This document shows positions 13,052 to 19,329 of a stretch of DNA of 40,424 bases, in pieces; positions within the stretch are counted from its first letter, which is position 1, and each line of letters starts with the position of its first letter. The notes beneath the pieces were generated by a model. That model saw nothing but the letters and a program-made list of their open reading frames with translations. It did no database searches and had not been told where the DNA came from. The translations under genes and the position numbers were made by a program. The stretch is taken from positions 1-40,424 of IMG/VR virus record IMGVR_UViG_3300042924_004017; one strand, given 5' to 3'. Source of the stretch: a virus.

Positions 13052-13407
13052 AGGCCAAGGCGGCCGAAGGGAATCGCAACCAGCGCCGGCGCCATCGCAT
13101 CAGGATCTACGAGTACCTGCTCCAGCACCCCTGCGTGGACTGCGGCGAGACCGACCCACTGGTGCTGGAGTTCGATCACCGCGATCCCAGTCAGAAGCTG
13201 TTCTCGGTCGCCAACGGCGCGAACCAAACATGGAGCTGGGAGAAGATCGAGGCCGAGATCGCCAAGTGCGACGTGCGCTGTGCCAACTGCCACCGGCGTC
13301 GCACGAAGGCTCAGCACCTGGAATGGTACGAAGGTGCACGGGTCATTGCCGAGGCTGCGCGAATAGTGCGCAAACAGCAGCCGCAGCCAGAAAACTCCGC
13401 CGACTAG
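12991..13407 (+). CDS. HNH endonuclease
   Basis: 138 aa, ATG 12991. Basic helical N terminus (YYERNKERVKAKAAEG, QRRRHRIRIYEYL), then C48-x2-C51, EFDHRDP with D62 and H63, and C97-x2-C100-H. A -10-like TAAAAT lies at 12964-12969. This is a phage-type HNH nuclease, possibly homing. The 3' end of the gene contains one of the integrase arm-type repeats (13355-13374), so the coding region reaches into the attachment region. It is not closely similar to the HNH at 11952. Confidence 0.82.
   Translation: MGRNSPEYSRAYYERNKERVKAKAAEGNRNQRRRHRIRIYEYLLQHPCVDCGETDPLVLEFDHRDPSQKLFSVANGANQTWSWEKIEAEIAKCDVRCANCHRRRTKAQHLEWYEGARVIAEAARIVRKQQPQPENSAD
13355..13374 (+). repeat. Integrase arm-type repeat, left of attP
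   Basis: CTGCGCGAATAGTGCGCAAA matches CTGCGCGAATAGTGCGCGAA at 13605-13624 at 19 of 20 positions. It contains the octamer TGCGCGAA. It lies about 70 bp left of the attP core, inside the HNH coding region. With the right-hand cluster it frames the core as arm-type sites do in lambda-like attP regions. Confidence 0.6.
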
Positions 13408-13441
13408 CTATCTCTCAAGTATTTGATTTTGCTGGATTAAA

Positions 13442-13486
13442 TGGTGCCCAGGGACGGAATTGAACCGCCGACACTGCGATTTTCAG
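13442..13486 (-). other. attP core: 3' part of tRNA-Phe(GAA)
   Basis: On the minus strand these 45 bases fit tRNA positions 32-76 exactly: anticodon loop CTGAAAA with anticodon GAA, 3' anticodon strand TCGCA, variable loop GTGTC, T stem GGCGG/CCGTC with loop TTCAATT, acceptor strand CCTGGGC, discriminator A and CCA. The 5' half does not exist: the bases before the loop do not pair with TCGCA. It is therefore not a working tRNA but the phage copy of the integration core. Insertion into the host gene would restore its 3' end. The identity starts at the anticodon loop, a usual crossover place for tyrosine integrases. Confidence 0.88.
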
Positions 13487-13573
13487 GGGCAAAGATAGAG
13501 CTCATTCTTGTTCATCATTCTTCGCTAATCCTCTGATTCGTCACATAGTTTTCCCTTGACCACTTCACGCCCG

Positions 13574-13624
13574 TTCGCGCAGATTCACCTTCGTTCGCGC
13601 AAATCTGCGCGAATAGTGCGCGAA
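13574..13624. repeat. Cluster of TGCGCGAA arm-type sites right of attP
   Basis: Four copies of the octamer lie here: TTCGCGCA (reverse) at 13574 and 13594, and TGCGCGAA (direct) at 13606 and 13617. A possible -35 TTGACC (13556-13561) precedes them, so they overlap the likely integrase promoter. Binding of integrase here could both form the intasome and repress its own gene. The 230 bp from 13408 to 13637 hold only this, the attP core and an AT-richer spacer. Confidence 0.6.
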
Positions 13625-13637
13625 TGGAGAAGCCCCT

Positions 13638-14759
13638 ATGAAGCGTGAATGGCAGCCCGATCGGAAGATCTCAGGCCTCGGGCTGATGGTCCTGCCGTCC
13701 GGTGTCCGCACCTACTACGTCCGCTATCGCGAGCCGTCCGGCAAGCAACAGACCCAGAAGATCGGCCGCGCCGAGGTGGTCAGCCTGACCATGGCGCGCG
13801 AGGAAGCGATCAAGATCCTGGCGGCCGTCGCCAAGGGCGAGGCACCCGGCACTGACAAGCAGCTGCTGCGCCAGGGCAAGACCATCCGCGAGCTCTCCGA
13901 GATGGTCACCGAGAAGCATTACGCCACCCGCGTGCGGCCGAACACCCGCGTCGGCTACGCCGTGCTCTGGAACAAGCACATCCTGCCCAGGATCGGCGCG
14001 GAGAAGGTCGCGACGCTGCAGACCATCCAGGTGATCGACATGCTCGAGGAGCTGCCCCGCGGCCAGCAGAACCGCGCGCTGGCGGTGCTGCGCAAGGCCA
14101 TGAACCTGGCGATGCTGTGGGGCATCCGCGCCAAGGGCACCAACCCGTGCACCGGCATCCAGGCGAACGGCGAGCGCAAGATCAAGCGCTACCTATCCCG
14201 CGATGAGCTCGAGCGGCTGCTCGCTGCACTGGATGCGTTCGCCGACGCCGGCGTGCGCTGGCGCTTCGCGCAGCTGATCAAGCTGCTGCTGCTCACCGGC
14301 TGCCGCGTGCGGGAGATCATGACGGCTCGCTGGGAGTGGCTCGACCAGGACGCAACGGTGCTCACGCTGCCCCCCGACGCTCACAAGACCGGCGGCCAGG
14401 ACGACGAGCGCAAGGTGCATCTGCCGCCTGCAGCGAGTCTCATCCTAAAAGAGCTGCGTCGCAGGTCGAACAGCGAGTGGATCATCGCCGGCGACGGTGA
14501 CGGACACCTGATCGGCTACTGGTATCTGTGGGAGAAGCTGCTCGAGGATGCGCGCATCACGAACCTGCGCGTGCACGACCTGCGCCACTCCTACGCCTCC
14601 TACGCCATCACCACGGCCGGCCTGACGCTGCCGCAGGTCGGTGCGCTGCTGGGGCACGCCAGCCCGCAGACCACCGCCCGCTACGCCCACCTGGTCGATG
14701 AGGCGGCCGCGGCGATGGCTGCGAAGGTGGCGCTGGCGATCAACCCTTCGATGCGGTGA
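13638..14759 (+). CDS. int: Tyrosine-type site-specific integrase
   Basis: 373 aa, ATG 13638. Short N-terminal arm-binding region (LMVLPSGVRTYYVRYREPSG), a SAM-like core-binding domain around residues 85-175, and the catalytic domain. Active-site residues: R223 in TGCRVREI, K250 in HKTGG, H313-x2-R316 in VHDLRHS, H340 in LGH and nucleophile Y349 in RYAHL. It should recombine the adjacent tRNA-Phe attP with the host copy. It is the last plus-strand gene and its 3' end overlaps the convergent dCTP deaminase gene by 20 bases. Length and domain order are normal for P4/lambda-type phage integrases. Confidence 0.95.
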   Translation: MKREWQPDRKISGLGLMVLPSGVRTYYVRYREPSGKQQTQKIGRAEVVSLTMAREEAIKILAAVAKGEAPGTDKQLLRQGKTIRELSEMVTEKHYATRVRPNTRVGYAVLWNKHILPRIGAEKVATLQTIQVIDMLEELPRGQQNRALAVLRKAMNLAMLWGIRAKGTNPCTGIQANGERKIKRYLSRDELERLLAALDAFADAGVRWRFAQLIKLLLLTGCRVREIMTARWEWLDQDATVLTLPPDAHKTGGQDDERKVHLPPAASLILKELRRRSNSEWIIAGDGDGHLIGYWYLWEKLLEDARITNLRVHDLRHSYASYAITTAGLTLPQVGALLGHASPQTTARYAHLVDEAAAAMAAKVALAINPSMR

Positions 14760-15255
14760 CGCCGAGGTCTGCGTTGTAGCGGCCCGTTCTGGCGTAGCTG
14801 CGCTCGACTCGGCCGCTCACCAGCAGGAACTTCATCTGGCCGACCTTCATCCCCGGCCAGATCGGCAGCGAGTGGTGCCGCCGGCCATTCTTGAGCTCCA
14901 TGGTCAGGCGCGAGCCGTACCAGCCGGGGTCGCACCAGCCGGCTTCGGCATGGTCCCAGCCCTCGCGCGCCCTGCTCGACTTGAGCACGAACTGAGCACC
15001 CACGTGGTCTGGCAGGTTGAAGATCTCCTGCGTCTCGGCCAGGAAGAACTCACCTGGCGCCACCCAGAACGGATCGGCCTCGGTGTGGTGGGTGATGTCG
15101 ATCGGCTCGAGCTCGCGCGTGTGGGTCACCTCGACCAGGATCGTGCCGCCGAGGGTCACGTCCAGGCTGGCGGGGTTCAGCAGGTCTTCATTGAAAGGCA
15201 CCACCATTGCCTCCTGGCGGCAGAGGCGACGGATCTCGTGATCGGGGAGGAGCAT
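14740..15255 (-). CDS. dcd: dCTP deaminase
   Basis: 171 aa, ATG 15255. Family motifs are all present: NPASLDVTLG (27-36), LKSSRAREG (91-99), AGWCDPGWYG followed by the catalytic Glu (E120 in TMELKN), GMKVGQMKF (135-143) and TGRYN (157-161). It converts dCTP to dUTP (or dUMP if bifunctional), feeding dTTP synthesis during phage replication. No dUTPase or thymidylate synthase is visible, so the product must use host enzymes. It is the distal gene of the long minus-strand late operon, six bases after the endolysin. Confidence 0.88.
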   Translation of the reverse strand: MLLPDHEIRRLCRQEAMVVPFNEDLLNPASLDVTLGGTILVEVTHTRELEPIDITHHTEADPFWVAPGEFFLAETQEIFNLPDHVGAQFVLKSSRAREGWDHAEAGWCDPGWYGSRLTMELKNGRRHHSLPIWPGMKVGQMKFLLVSGRVERSYARTGRYNADLGVTASKG

Positions 15256-15261
15256 CTGGGC

Positions 15262-16359
15262 TCAGTAGACCCAGCGGACCCTAGGGCGGCCTTTGCGGAT
15301 GCCGCAATGAACGAATCCTTTAGGCGCGCCGTAGCCGACGCTGAACTCCCAGTAGCGGTCGCAGAACGCCTGCACCGCGTTGATGTCGGCGCCGTTCACG
15401 TAGAAGTCCACCGCGCCCACGCCCGGCGCGTCGAAGAGATGCTCCGAGCCCGAGGCGCCACCCACCTGCCGGTTGATCGCCGGCGGCCGGTAGCCGGAGG
15501 TGATGACGATCGGCTTGTTGCCGAAATTGCGCCGCACCCGCTCGAGGAACGCCGCGATCTCGGCCGCGGTGTCCACCTGGTGCTGATGATCGAAGCGGCG
15601 TGCCTCCTGATCGAGCGCGAACTCACCGAGTCGGATGTGCGGGGTGATGCGCGCGGTGAACGGGCTGTCTGGCGTCAGCTTGGCAGGCTGCTGCTGCACC
15701 GGGGGCGGCACCGGCAGCCCGAGCCCCTGCAGCCACAGCTTGCCCTCAGCCTCGCGGCGCCGGCGCAGGCCAGCCTCGACGTTGCTGCCGGGGTTGCGGT
15801 AGAGCAGCAGCGCATCGGGCACCCTGGCCCAGTCGGGGTCGCGCAGCCTGGCGGTGATCGTCTCGAAGCCCTTCGCGCCGTAGAACCCCGCGCCGAGGTT
15901 GTAGGCGAAGCTGATCAGCGCGCACTTCTGCTCGGTCGCCATCTCGCGCCAGTGCGGCACCGAGCCGCCCAGCTTGTCAGCGATCCGATCGACTTCCTGC
16001 CGCAGCAGCATGTCGGCCTCGATCGCGTTGATCTTGTCGCCGCGCTCGACGCGCCGGCCGTCCTGGTAGCGGGTGGTGCCGTAGCCGATCGTCCAGGGTT
16101 CACCGCCGGAGAGCGGATCGGGATAGGCCTCGAGGTGGCAGCCCTCGAACTGCTTGATCATCTGCAGGGCAGCGCTCAGGTCGTCCTGCTTGCCGGACTG
16201 GCTCCAGTCTTGGAACCAGGCACGATCGCGGCGCATCGCTGCGGCGTAGCCGTTGACGGCCAGATCCTGCTCCAGCAGCTGAATGGCCGCCAGCTGGTGC
16301 GGGAGCGCCTTCCAGTAGCGGAACAGCTGCTCGAGGGTGATCGGTGCTTGGTTCGCCAC
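15262..16359 (-). CDS. Two-domain endolysin: GH24 lysozyme plus M15 peptidase
   Basis: 365 aa, ATG 16359. After a helical N-terminal region (1-60) comes a phage lysozyme (GH24) domain: FEGCHLEAYPDP with catalytic E72, then TIGYGTT. A Pro/Gln-rich linker near 217-226 leads to a D,D-peptidase (M15) domain: VITSGYRPPAINRQVGG, SEHLFDAPGVGAVDFY with H307 and D318, and FVHCGIRKG with H351 as zinc ligands. It should cut both glycan and peptide bonds of peptidoglycan. No signal peptide is present, so release depends on a holin. The holin-like genes lie directly upstream in the operon. Confidence 0.9.
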   Translation of the reverse strand: MANQAPITLEQLFRYWKALPHQLAAIQLLEQDLAVNGYAAAMRRDRAWFQDWSQSGKQDDLSAALQMIKQFEGCHLEAYPDPLSGGEPWTIGYGTTRYQDGRRVERGDKINAIEADMLLRQEVDRIADKLGGSVPHWREMATEQKCALISFAYNLGAGFYGAKGFETITARLRDPDWARVPDALLLYRNPGSNVEAGLRRRREAEGKLWLQGLGLPVPPPVQQQPAKLTPDSPFTARITPHIRLGEFALDQEARRFDHQHQVDTAAEIAAFLERVRRNFGNKPIVITSGYRPPAINRQVGGASGSEHLFDAPGVGAVDFYVNGADINAVQAFCDRYWEFSVGYGAPKGFVHCGIRKGRPRVRWVY

Positions 16360-16363
16360 GATC

Positions 16364-16510
16364 TCAGCGCTTGGGGAACATCAGGCGCAGTGCCTGCAGC
16401 AGCAGCTGAATCCAGCTGTTCGACTTCAGCGGACTGACGGCGATGATCTCGCTGCCGGCAGCAACGATGATCGCGACGGTGGCAACGGTCTGGGCGTCCA
16501 TGTCCGGCAT
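16364..16510 (-). CDS. Small membrane protein, holin candidate
   Basis: 48 aa, ATG 16510, stop 16364-16366, four bases before the endolysin start. Residues 8-26 are hydrophobic (TVATVAIIVAAGSEIIAV) and the C terminus is basic (LRLMFPKR). The phrase SEIIAVSPLKSNSW is familiar to me from short cyanophage and cyanobacterial proteins of unknown role. One membrane pass, small size and position next to the endolysin make it a holin candidate. Confidence 0.65.
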   Translation of the reverse strand: MPDMDAQTVATVAIIVAAGSEIIAVSPLKSNSWIQLLLQALRLMFPKR

Positions 16511-16526
16511 GGGGTGTTGCCTCAGG

Positions 16527-16799
16527 CTATCGCTGCTGATGGATTGCGGCAGGTGCTGGCGACTGCCGACCCAGCGCGACGAGATCCGCGAACCAGCCGA
16601 TCGCGGCCGGGATCACCAGGCCGGCCAGTGCTGCGATGATCACCACCTGCGCCATGCGGCTCTCCAGCGTCCCGATGCGCCTGAAGATCTCGGTGCGGTC
16701 CTGCTCCTCCTTCGCTCGGCTGAGGATCAGGCTGTCCATCTTGCCCTGCAAGATGCCGAGCTCGCGATAGATCTCGGCGTGTGAGACTTCGGCTTCCAT
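16527..16799 (-). CDS. Coiled-coil membrane protein, XhlA-like lysis protein
   Basis: 90 aa, ATG 16799. Residues 5-48 form an amphipathic coiled coil (SHAEIYRELGILQGKMDSLI) and residues 49-72 a transmembrane helix (MAQVVIIAALAGLVIPAAIG). This is the layout of XhlA-type hemolysin/holin-associated proteins. It probably assists membrane permeabilisation for the endolysin. Position in the lysis cassette supports this. An alternative is an antiholin. Confidence 0.65.
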   Translation of the reverse strand: MEAEVSHAEIYRELGILQGKMDSLILSRAKEEQDRTEIFRRIGTLESRMAQVVIIAALAGLVIPAAIGWFADLVALGRQSPAPAAIHQQR

Positions 16800-16830
16800 G
16801 CGCAGGGGATCCGACCACCAGATGCTATCG

Positions 16831-16844
16831 GCTGCAAGTGCAGC
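16831..16844. repeat. Short palindrome between lysis and fibre genes
   Basis: GCTGCA and TGCAGC flank the two bases AG. The 86-bp gap 16800-16885 is the largest between genes in this part of the late operon and may hold an extra promoter or processing site for the lysis genes. No clear terminator is seen. Confidence 0.3.
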
Positions 16845-16885
16845 ACTTCACAGCACGTAGTGGTCGGCCACGGTGGTGCGCGCGA

Positions 16886-17026
16886 TTACCTGCCTTGTCC
16901 GCGCAGTTTCTTGCGGCCACGGCGCTGCGGCCGTGAGCGCTGGCCCTGCCCCTGGCTGGTGGTCTTCGGCGGCCCTGGCGTGTGGCCGGTGCGGCCGAGG
17001 GATCCGGTCTTGGCTTTCGCTGCCAT
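16886..17026 (-). CDS. Very basic short protein, cyanophage-like
   Basis: 46 aa, ATG 17026 (ATGA-type overlap with the next upstream gene), TAA at 16886-16888. Of the overlapping frames this one has coupling and a plausible pattern: MAAKAKTGSLGRTGHTPGPP, then KTTSQGQGQRSRPQ, ending GRKKLRGQGR. Short Gly/Lys/Arg proteins ending KYRGQGR-like are known to me from cyanophages, role unknown. It might bind nucleic acid. Confidence 0.55.
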   Translation of the reverse strand: MAAKAKTGSLGRTGHTPGPPKTTSQGQGQRSRPQRRGRKKLRGQGR

Positions 17027-17283
17027 CAGTAGGGCGAAGGGCCGAGCAGGTCGGCATCCCAGGCGGCCTTCAGATCGTCGGCGGAGGCGGCAGCGACAAT
17101 CGCAGGTGCGGCAGTGGCATCACGCAGCGCCTGCTTCTGCTCAGCTACCGGGGCGGTGTCGGCGCCTTGCTCGAGCGCGCGCTGAAACTCCACGTCGAGC
17201 TTCTGCAGCAGAGGCTGCCGTGCGGCGCGGATGTTGTCCTTGTGGATTTCTTTGGCCTTGGCCAGGTCGAGTCCGATAGGCAT
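17026..17283 (-). CDS. Small helical protein, tail-fibre region
   Basis: 85 aa, ATG 17283. Helical N-terminal half (LDLAKAKEIHKDNIRAARQP, LLQKLDVEFQRALEQG) and a C-terminal Asp-rich end DDLKAAWDADLLGPSPY. It resembles in size and layout the C-terminal part of tail-fibre assembly or tail chaperone proteins, but I cannot name a family. It lies four bases after the gene at 17288. Confidence 0.5.
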   Translation of the reverse strand: MPIGLDLAKAKEIHKDNIRAARQPLLQKLDVEFQRALEQGADTAPVAEQKQALRDATAAPAIVAAASADDLKAAWDADLLGPSPY

Positions 17284-17287
17284 GGGA

Positions 17288-17482
17288 TCAGGCCTCTTCG
17301 TAGGTCCAGGCGTTGCGGAAGGAGCGATCGCTGGGAATCTCGTCAGCGCTGACGATCTGATAGGGCTTGCCCTGGGGCACGTCCTTCTTCGCGATCTCCT
17401 GAATGGTAAGGCCGCAGCCAGGTGCCGGCACGATCACGGCAACGCCGCCATCGTCGGTGGGGTAGATGATGCGCTGGTCCAT
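17288..17482 (-). CDS. Small protein of the fibre locus
   Basis: 64 aa, ATG 17482. Begins MDQRIIYPTDDGGVAVIVPA and ends SFRNAWTYEEA. The N terminus recurs in the 24-residue fragment at 17885-17959 (RIIYPT and GGVAVI identical), so a duplication took place here. It is found with the fibre genes and may be an assembly partner. No function is assigned. Confidence 0.55.
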   Translation of the reverse strand: MDQRIIYPTDDGGVAVIVPAPGCGLTIQEIAKKDVPQGKPYQIVSADEIPSDRSFRNAWTYEEA

Positions 17483-17506
17483 GGTTGGGGTTCCAGTGGG
17501 TTGAGA

Positions 17507-17878
17507 CTAGCGGTGGATCGCCACGTGGATGTACTGAAGATCCGTCAGCGTAGTGGCGCTGTCAGTGGTGCCGATCCTTAGCGCCGAGGTGGTTGGCGCC
17601 GCCTGGAAAGGCGCATTAACCACGCGGCCGCGCGTGGTGCTGGCATCCTCGGAGCATGACGACACGGCGTTGTAGTTGGCATCCGACAGCGCTGAGGTGA
17701 AGTTCATCGTGTAGTCGCCAGTGCCGTTGTCGGTGATGCTGGAGACGTTCAGCGCGGCCCTTATCGCCACCGTGCCAGTGCCGTTGAAGTTCACCCATGC
17801 CTTCGCCGCGCCAGGCACGCTGAGCGAGCCGCTGCCGCCGGAGGTGTCGGTGATGTTATTGACGCGAAGTGTGCTCAT
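17507..17878 (-). CDS. Small tail-fibre-type protein, paralogue 1 of 3
   Basis: 123 aa. The centre, AWVNFNGTGTVAIRAALNVS followed by SITDNGTGDYTMNFTSALSD, is a motif common in phage tail-fibre and receptor-binding proteins. Two further copies of the gene follow upstream at 17972 and 18344. N- and C-terminal parts differ between copies (here ending YIHVAIHR). The protein probably forms or decorates the tail tip. This copy is the most GC-rich and the most divergent of the three. Confidence 0.7.
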   Translation of the reverse strand: MSTLRVNNITDTSGGSGSLSVPGAAKAWVNFNGTGTVAIRAALNVSSITDNGTGDYTMNFTSALSDANYNAVSSCSEDASTTRGRVVNAPFQAAPTTSALRIGTTDSATTLTDLQYIHVAIHR

Positions 17879-17884
17879 GGCGGG

Positions 17885-17959
17885 TTAGCGGAAAAAGGAT
17901 TCGGAGGGGATGATCACCGCGACGCCGCCTTCAGGGGTGGGGTAGATGATTCTGTTCAT
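17885..17959 (-). pseudogene. Remnant of a duplicated small fibre-locus gene
   Basis: A 24-residue frame, MNRIIYPTPEGGVAVIIPSE then SFFR and TAA, matches the first 19 residues of the protein at 17288 and then ends. It sits between two fibre paralogues. The sequence around its stop (TTAGCGGAA) is shared with the 3' ends of the neighbouring fibre genes, which suggests that recombination at this point truncated it. Confidence 0.6.
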
Positions 17960-17971
17960 GGTGGTCATGGG

Positions 17972-18334
17972 TTAGCGGAAGATGGCAAGGCAAACAATTC
18001 CGGTATCATTGACTGCTGATTGAGACTTTGTACCAATCCTGACGCTTCCAGTGTTTTGCGTTGTAATGAAAGGAACGTAGCTGCCGGTTCCGTCGTCTTT
18101 GCTTGTTCCAACGGCAGAATAATTCGCATCTGCCAGCGCATTCGTAAAATTCACCGTGTAGTCCCCCGTCCCGTTATCCGTAATACTGCTCACGTTGTAA
18201 CTCGCCCGGATCGCCACGGTGCCGGTGCCGTTGAAGTTCACCCAGGCTTTTGCCCGGCCTGATGCGATCTCAGCGGGGGTGGAACTGTTGTTGCCGCTGG
18301 TGTCTGCGACATTGGAAACACGTAGGGTGCTCAT
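17972..18334 (-). CDS. Small tail-fibre-type protein, paralogue 2 of 3
   Basis: 120 aa. Shares with paralogues 1 and 3 the core AWVNFNGTGTVAIRA, NVSSITDNGTGDYT and NFTNALADANY. N terminus MSTLRVSNVADTSGN is close to that of paralogue 1 (MSTLRVNNITDTSGG). The C terminus ends VCLAIFR like paralogue 3. At DNA level a 25-base block is identical to paralogue 3 while the flanks are more AT-rich, pointing to recent copying or gene conversion. Confidence 0.7.
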   Translation of the reverse strand: MSTLRVSNVADTSGNNSSTPAEIASGRAKAWVNFNGTGTVAIRASYNVSSITDNGTGDYTVNFTNALADANYSAVGTSKDDGTGSYVPFITTQNTGSVRIGTKSQSAVNDTGIVCLAIFR

Positions 18335-18343
18335 GGTGTGACC

Positions 18344-18724
18344 TCAGCGGAAGATGGCAAGAGATACAAAAGAAGTGTCATAAACACCGCCACCAAGCGC
18401 AATAGAGTAAAAGCGGAATGCGGTTGTAGTAGGCGCTTGATTATACTTCGTCATTATAGCGTTTGCGCTTCCGTCATTATTGCCAGAGAATGCAAAGCAA
18501 TAATTCGCGTCCGCCAACGCATTCGTGAAGTTCACCGTATAGTCGCCAGTTCCATTATCCGTAATACTGCTCACGTTGAACGAAGCCCGAATAGCAACCG
18601 TCCCCGTCCCGTTGAAGTTGACCCAAGCCCGGCACAGCGTGCCGATCTCCGTGCCACTGGTGTTCTGAAACGTCGGCGGCGAGCTGCTGGTGCTCTTGAC
18701 TGTCGCGACTGCAAGCGTGCTCAT
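18344..18724 (-). CDS. Small tail-fibre-type protein, paralogue 3 of 3
   Basis: 126 aa, the first copy in transcription order. The core is the same as in paralogue 2 (VNFTNALADANY). The N terminus MSTLAVATVKSTSSSPPTFQ and the region after the core (SGNNDGSANAIMTKYNQ) differ. The base composition is lower in GC than the gpJ and lysis genes, a sign of separate origin. It follows the larger fibre gene at 18727 by two bases. Confidence 0.7.
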   Translation of the reverse strand: MSTLAVATVKSTSSSPPTFQNTSGTEIGTLCRAWVNFNGTGTVAIRASFNVSSITDNGTGDYTVNFTNALADANYCFAFSGNNDGSANAIMTKYNQAPTTTAFRFYSIALGGGVYDTSFVSLAIFR

Positions 18725-18726
18725 GA

Positions 18727-19326
18727 TCAGACCACCGTCCAGGTTGCGCCACTGCTTACGGTAACCGTGACGCCCGAGCCGATCGTGATCGGTCCTGCGC
18801 TCATCGCGTTCACTGTGCTGGCCACAGTGTAATCAGTGCTCACGGTCTGCCCGTTTTCATAGAAGATCTGATCGGTGCCGCCACCCTTGGCGCCGCCGCC
18901 GATCGTGCCCCATGCGCTGCCGCTGTAGCCCTCAAACTGGCTCAGCGTGGTGTTGTAGCGGACCATGCCGGCGCTGGGCGAGCCGGGCCGCTGCGCGGTG
19001 GTACCGGCCGGCACGTCGATCGCGCCGGTGCCGGTAAGGTTCACGTCACCCGTGAAGGTGGCGGTGCCGGTGAAGGTCGGACTGGCCAGTGGTGCCAGCC
19101 CCCAGCCGGTGCTGCCGAGCGTGCCGATCACCACCCAGGCGCTGTTCGCGGCGTTGCGCTGCTTCAGCTGGCCGGCGGTGGTGTCGGCCCACAGCTGGTA
19201 GGCGTAGGTGGTGCTGGGCTCCGATGCGCCGCTGTTGACGCTGACGATGGCCGCCAGCGCGTTGTTCAGGTCCTGGCGGAACGCCAGGCCTGACTGGTTT
19301 GCAATGCTGTAGTCGTGCTGAGCCAT
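18727..19326 (-). CDS. Tail fibre / receptor-binding protein
   Basis: 199 aa, three bases after gpJ. N terminus HDYSIANQSGLAFRQDLNNA is typical of a tail-fibre attachment domain. The middle has PTFTGTATFTGDVNLTGTGA, a common fibre repeat motif, and the phrase QRPGSPSAGMVRYNTTLSQF, widespread in phage fibres. The C terminus is strand-rich and Gly/Ser/Thr-rich. It probably makes the adsorption fibre with the small paralogues downstream. Confidence 0.78.
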   Translation of the reverse strand: MAQHDYSIANQSGLAFRQDLNNALAAIVSVNSGASEPSTTYAYQLWADTTAGQLKQRNAANSAWVVIGTLGSTGWGLAPLASPTFTGTATFTGDVNLTGTGAIDVPAGTTAQRPGSPSAGMVRYNTTLSQFEGYSGSAWGTIGGGAKGGGTDQIFYENGQTVSTDYTVASTVNAMSAGPITIGSGVTVTVSSGATWTVV

Positions 19327-19329
19327 GCC

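Noticed and set aside
13442-13486. Functional tRNA gene
   Set aside because: Only positions 32-76 are present; the 5' acceptor, D arm and 5' anticodon strand are missing, so it is an attachment core.
14641-16437. 598-codon plus-strand frame opposite dcd and the endolysin
   Set aside because: Both minus-strand genes have full active-site motifs; this frame has none and starts inside int.
16848-17057. 69-codon minus-strand frame overlapping the basic small protein
   Set aside because: The alternative frame 16886-17026 is coupled to its neighbour and has a familiar cyanophage-like pattern.
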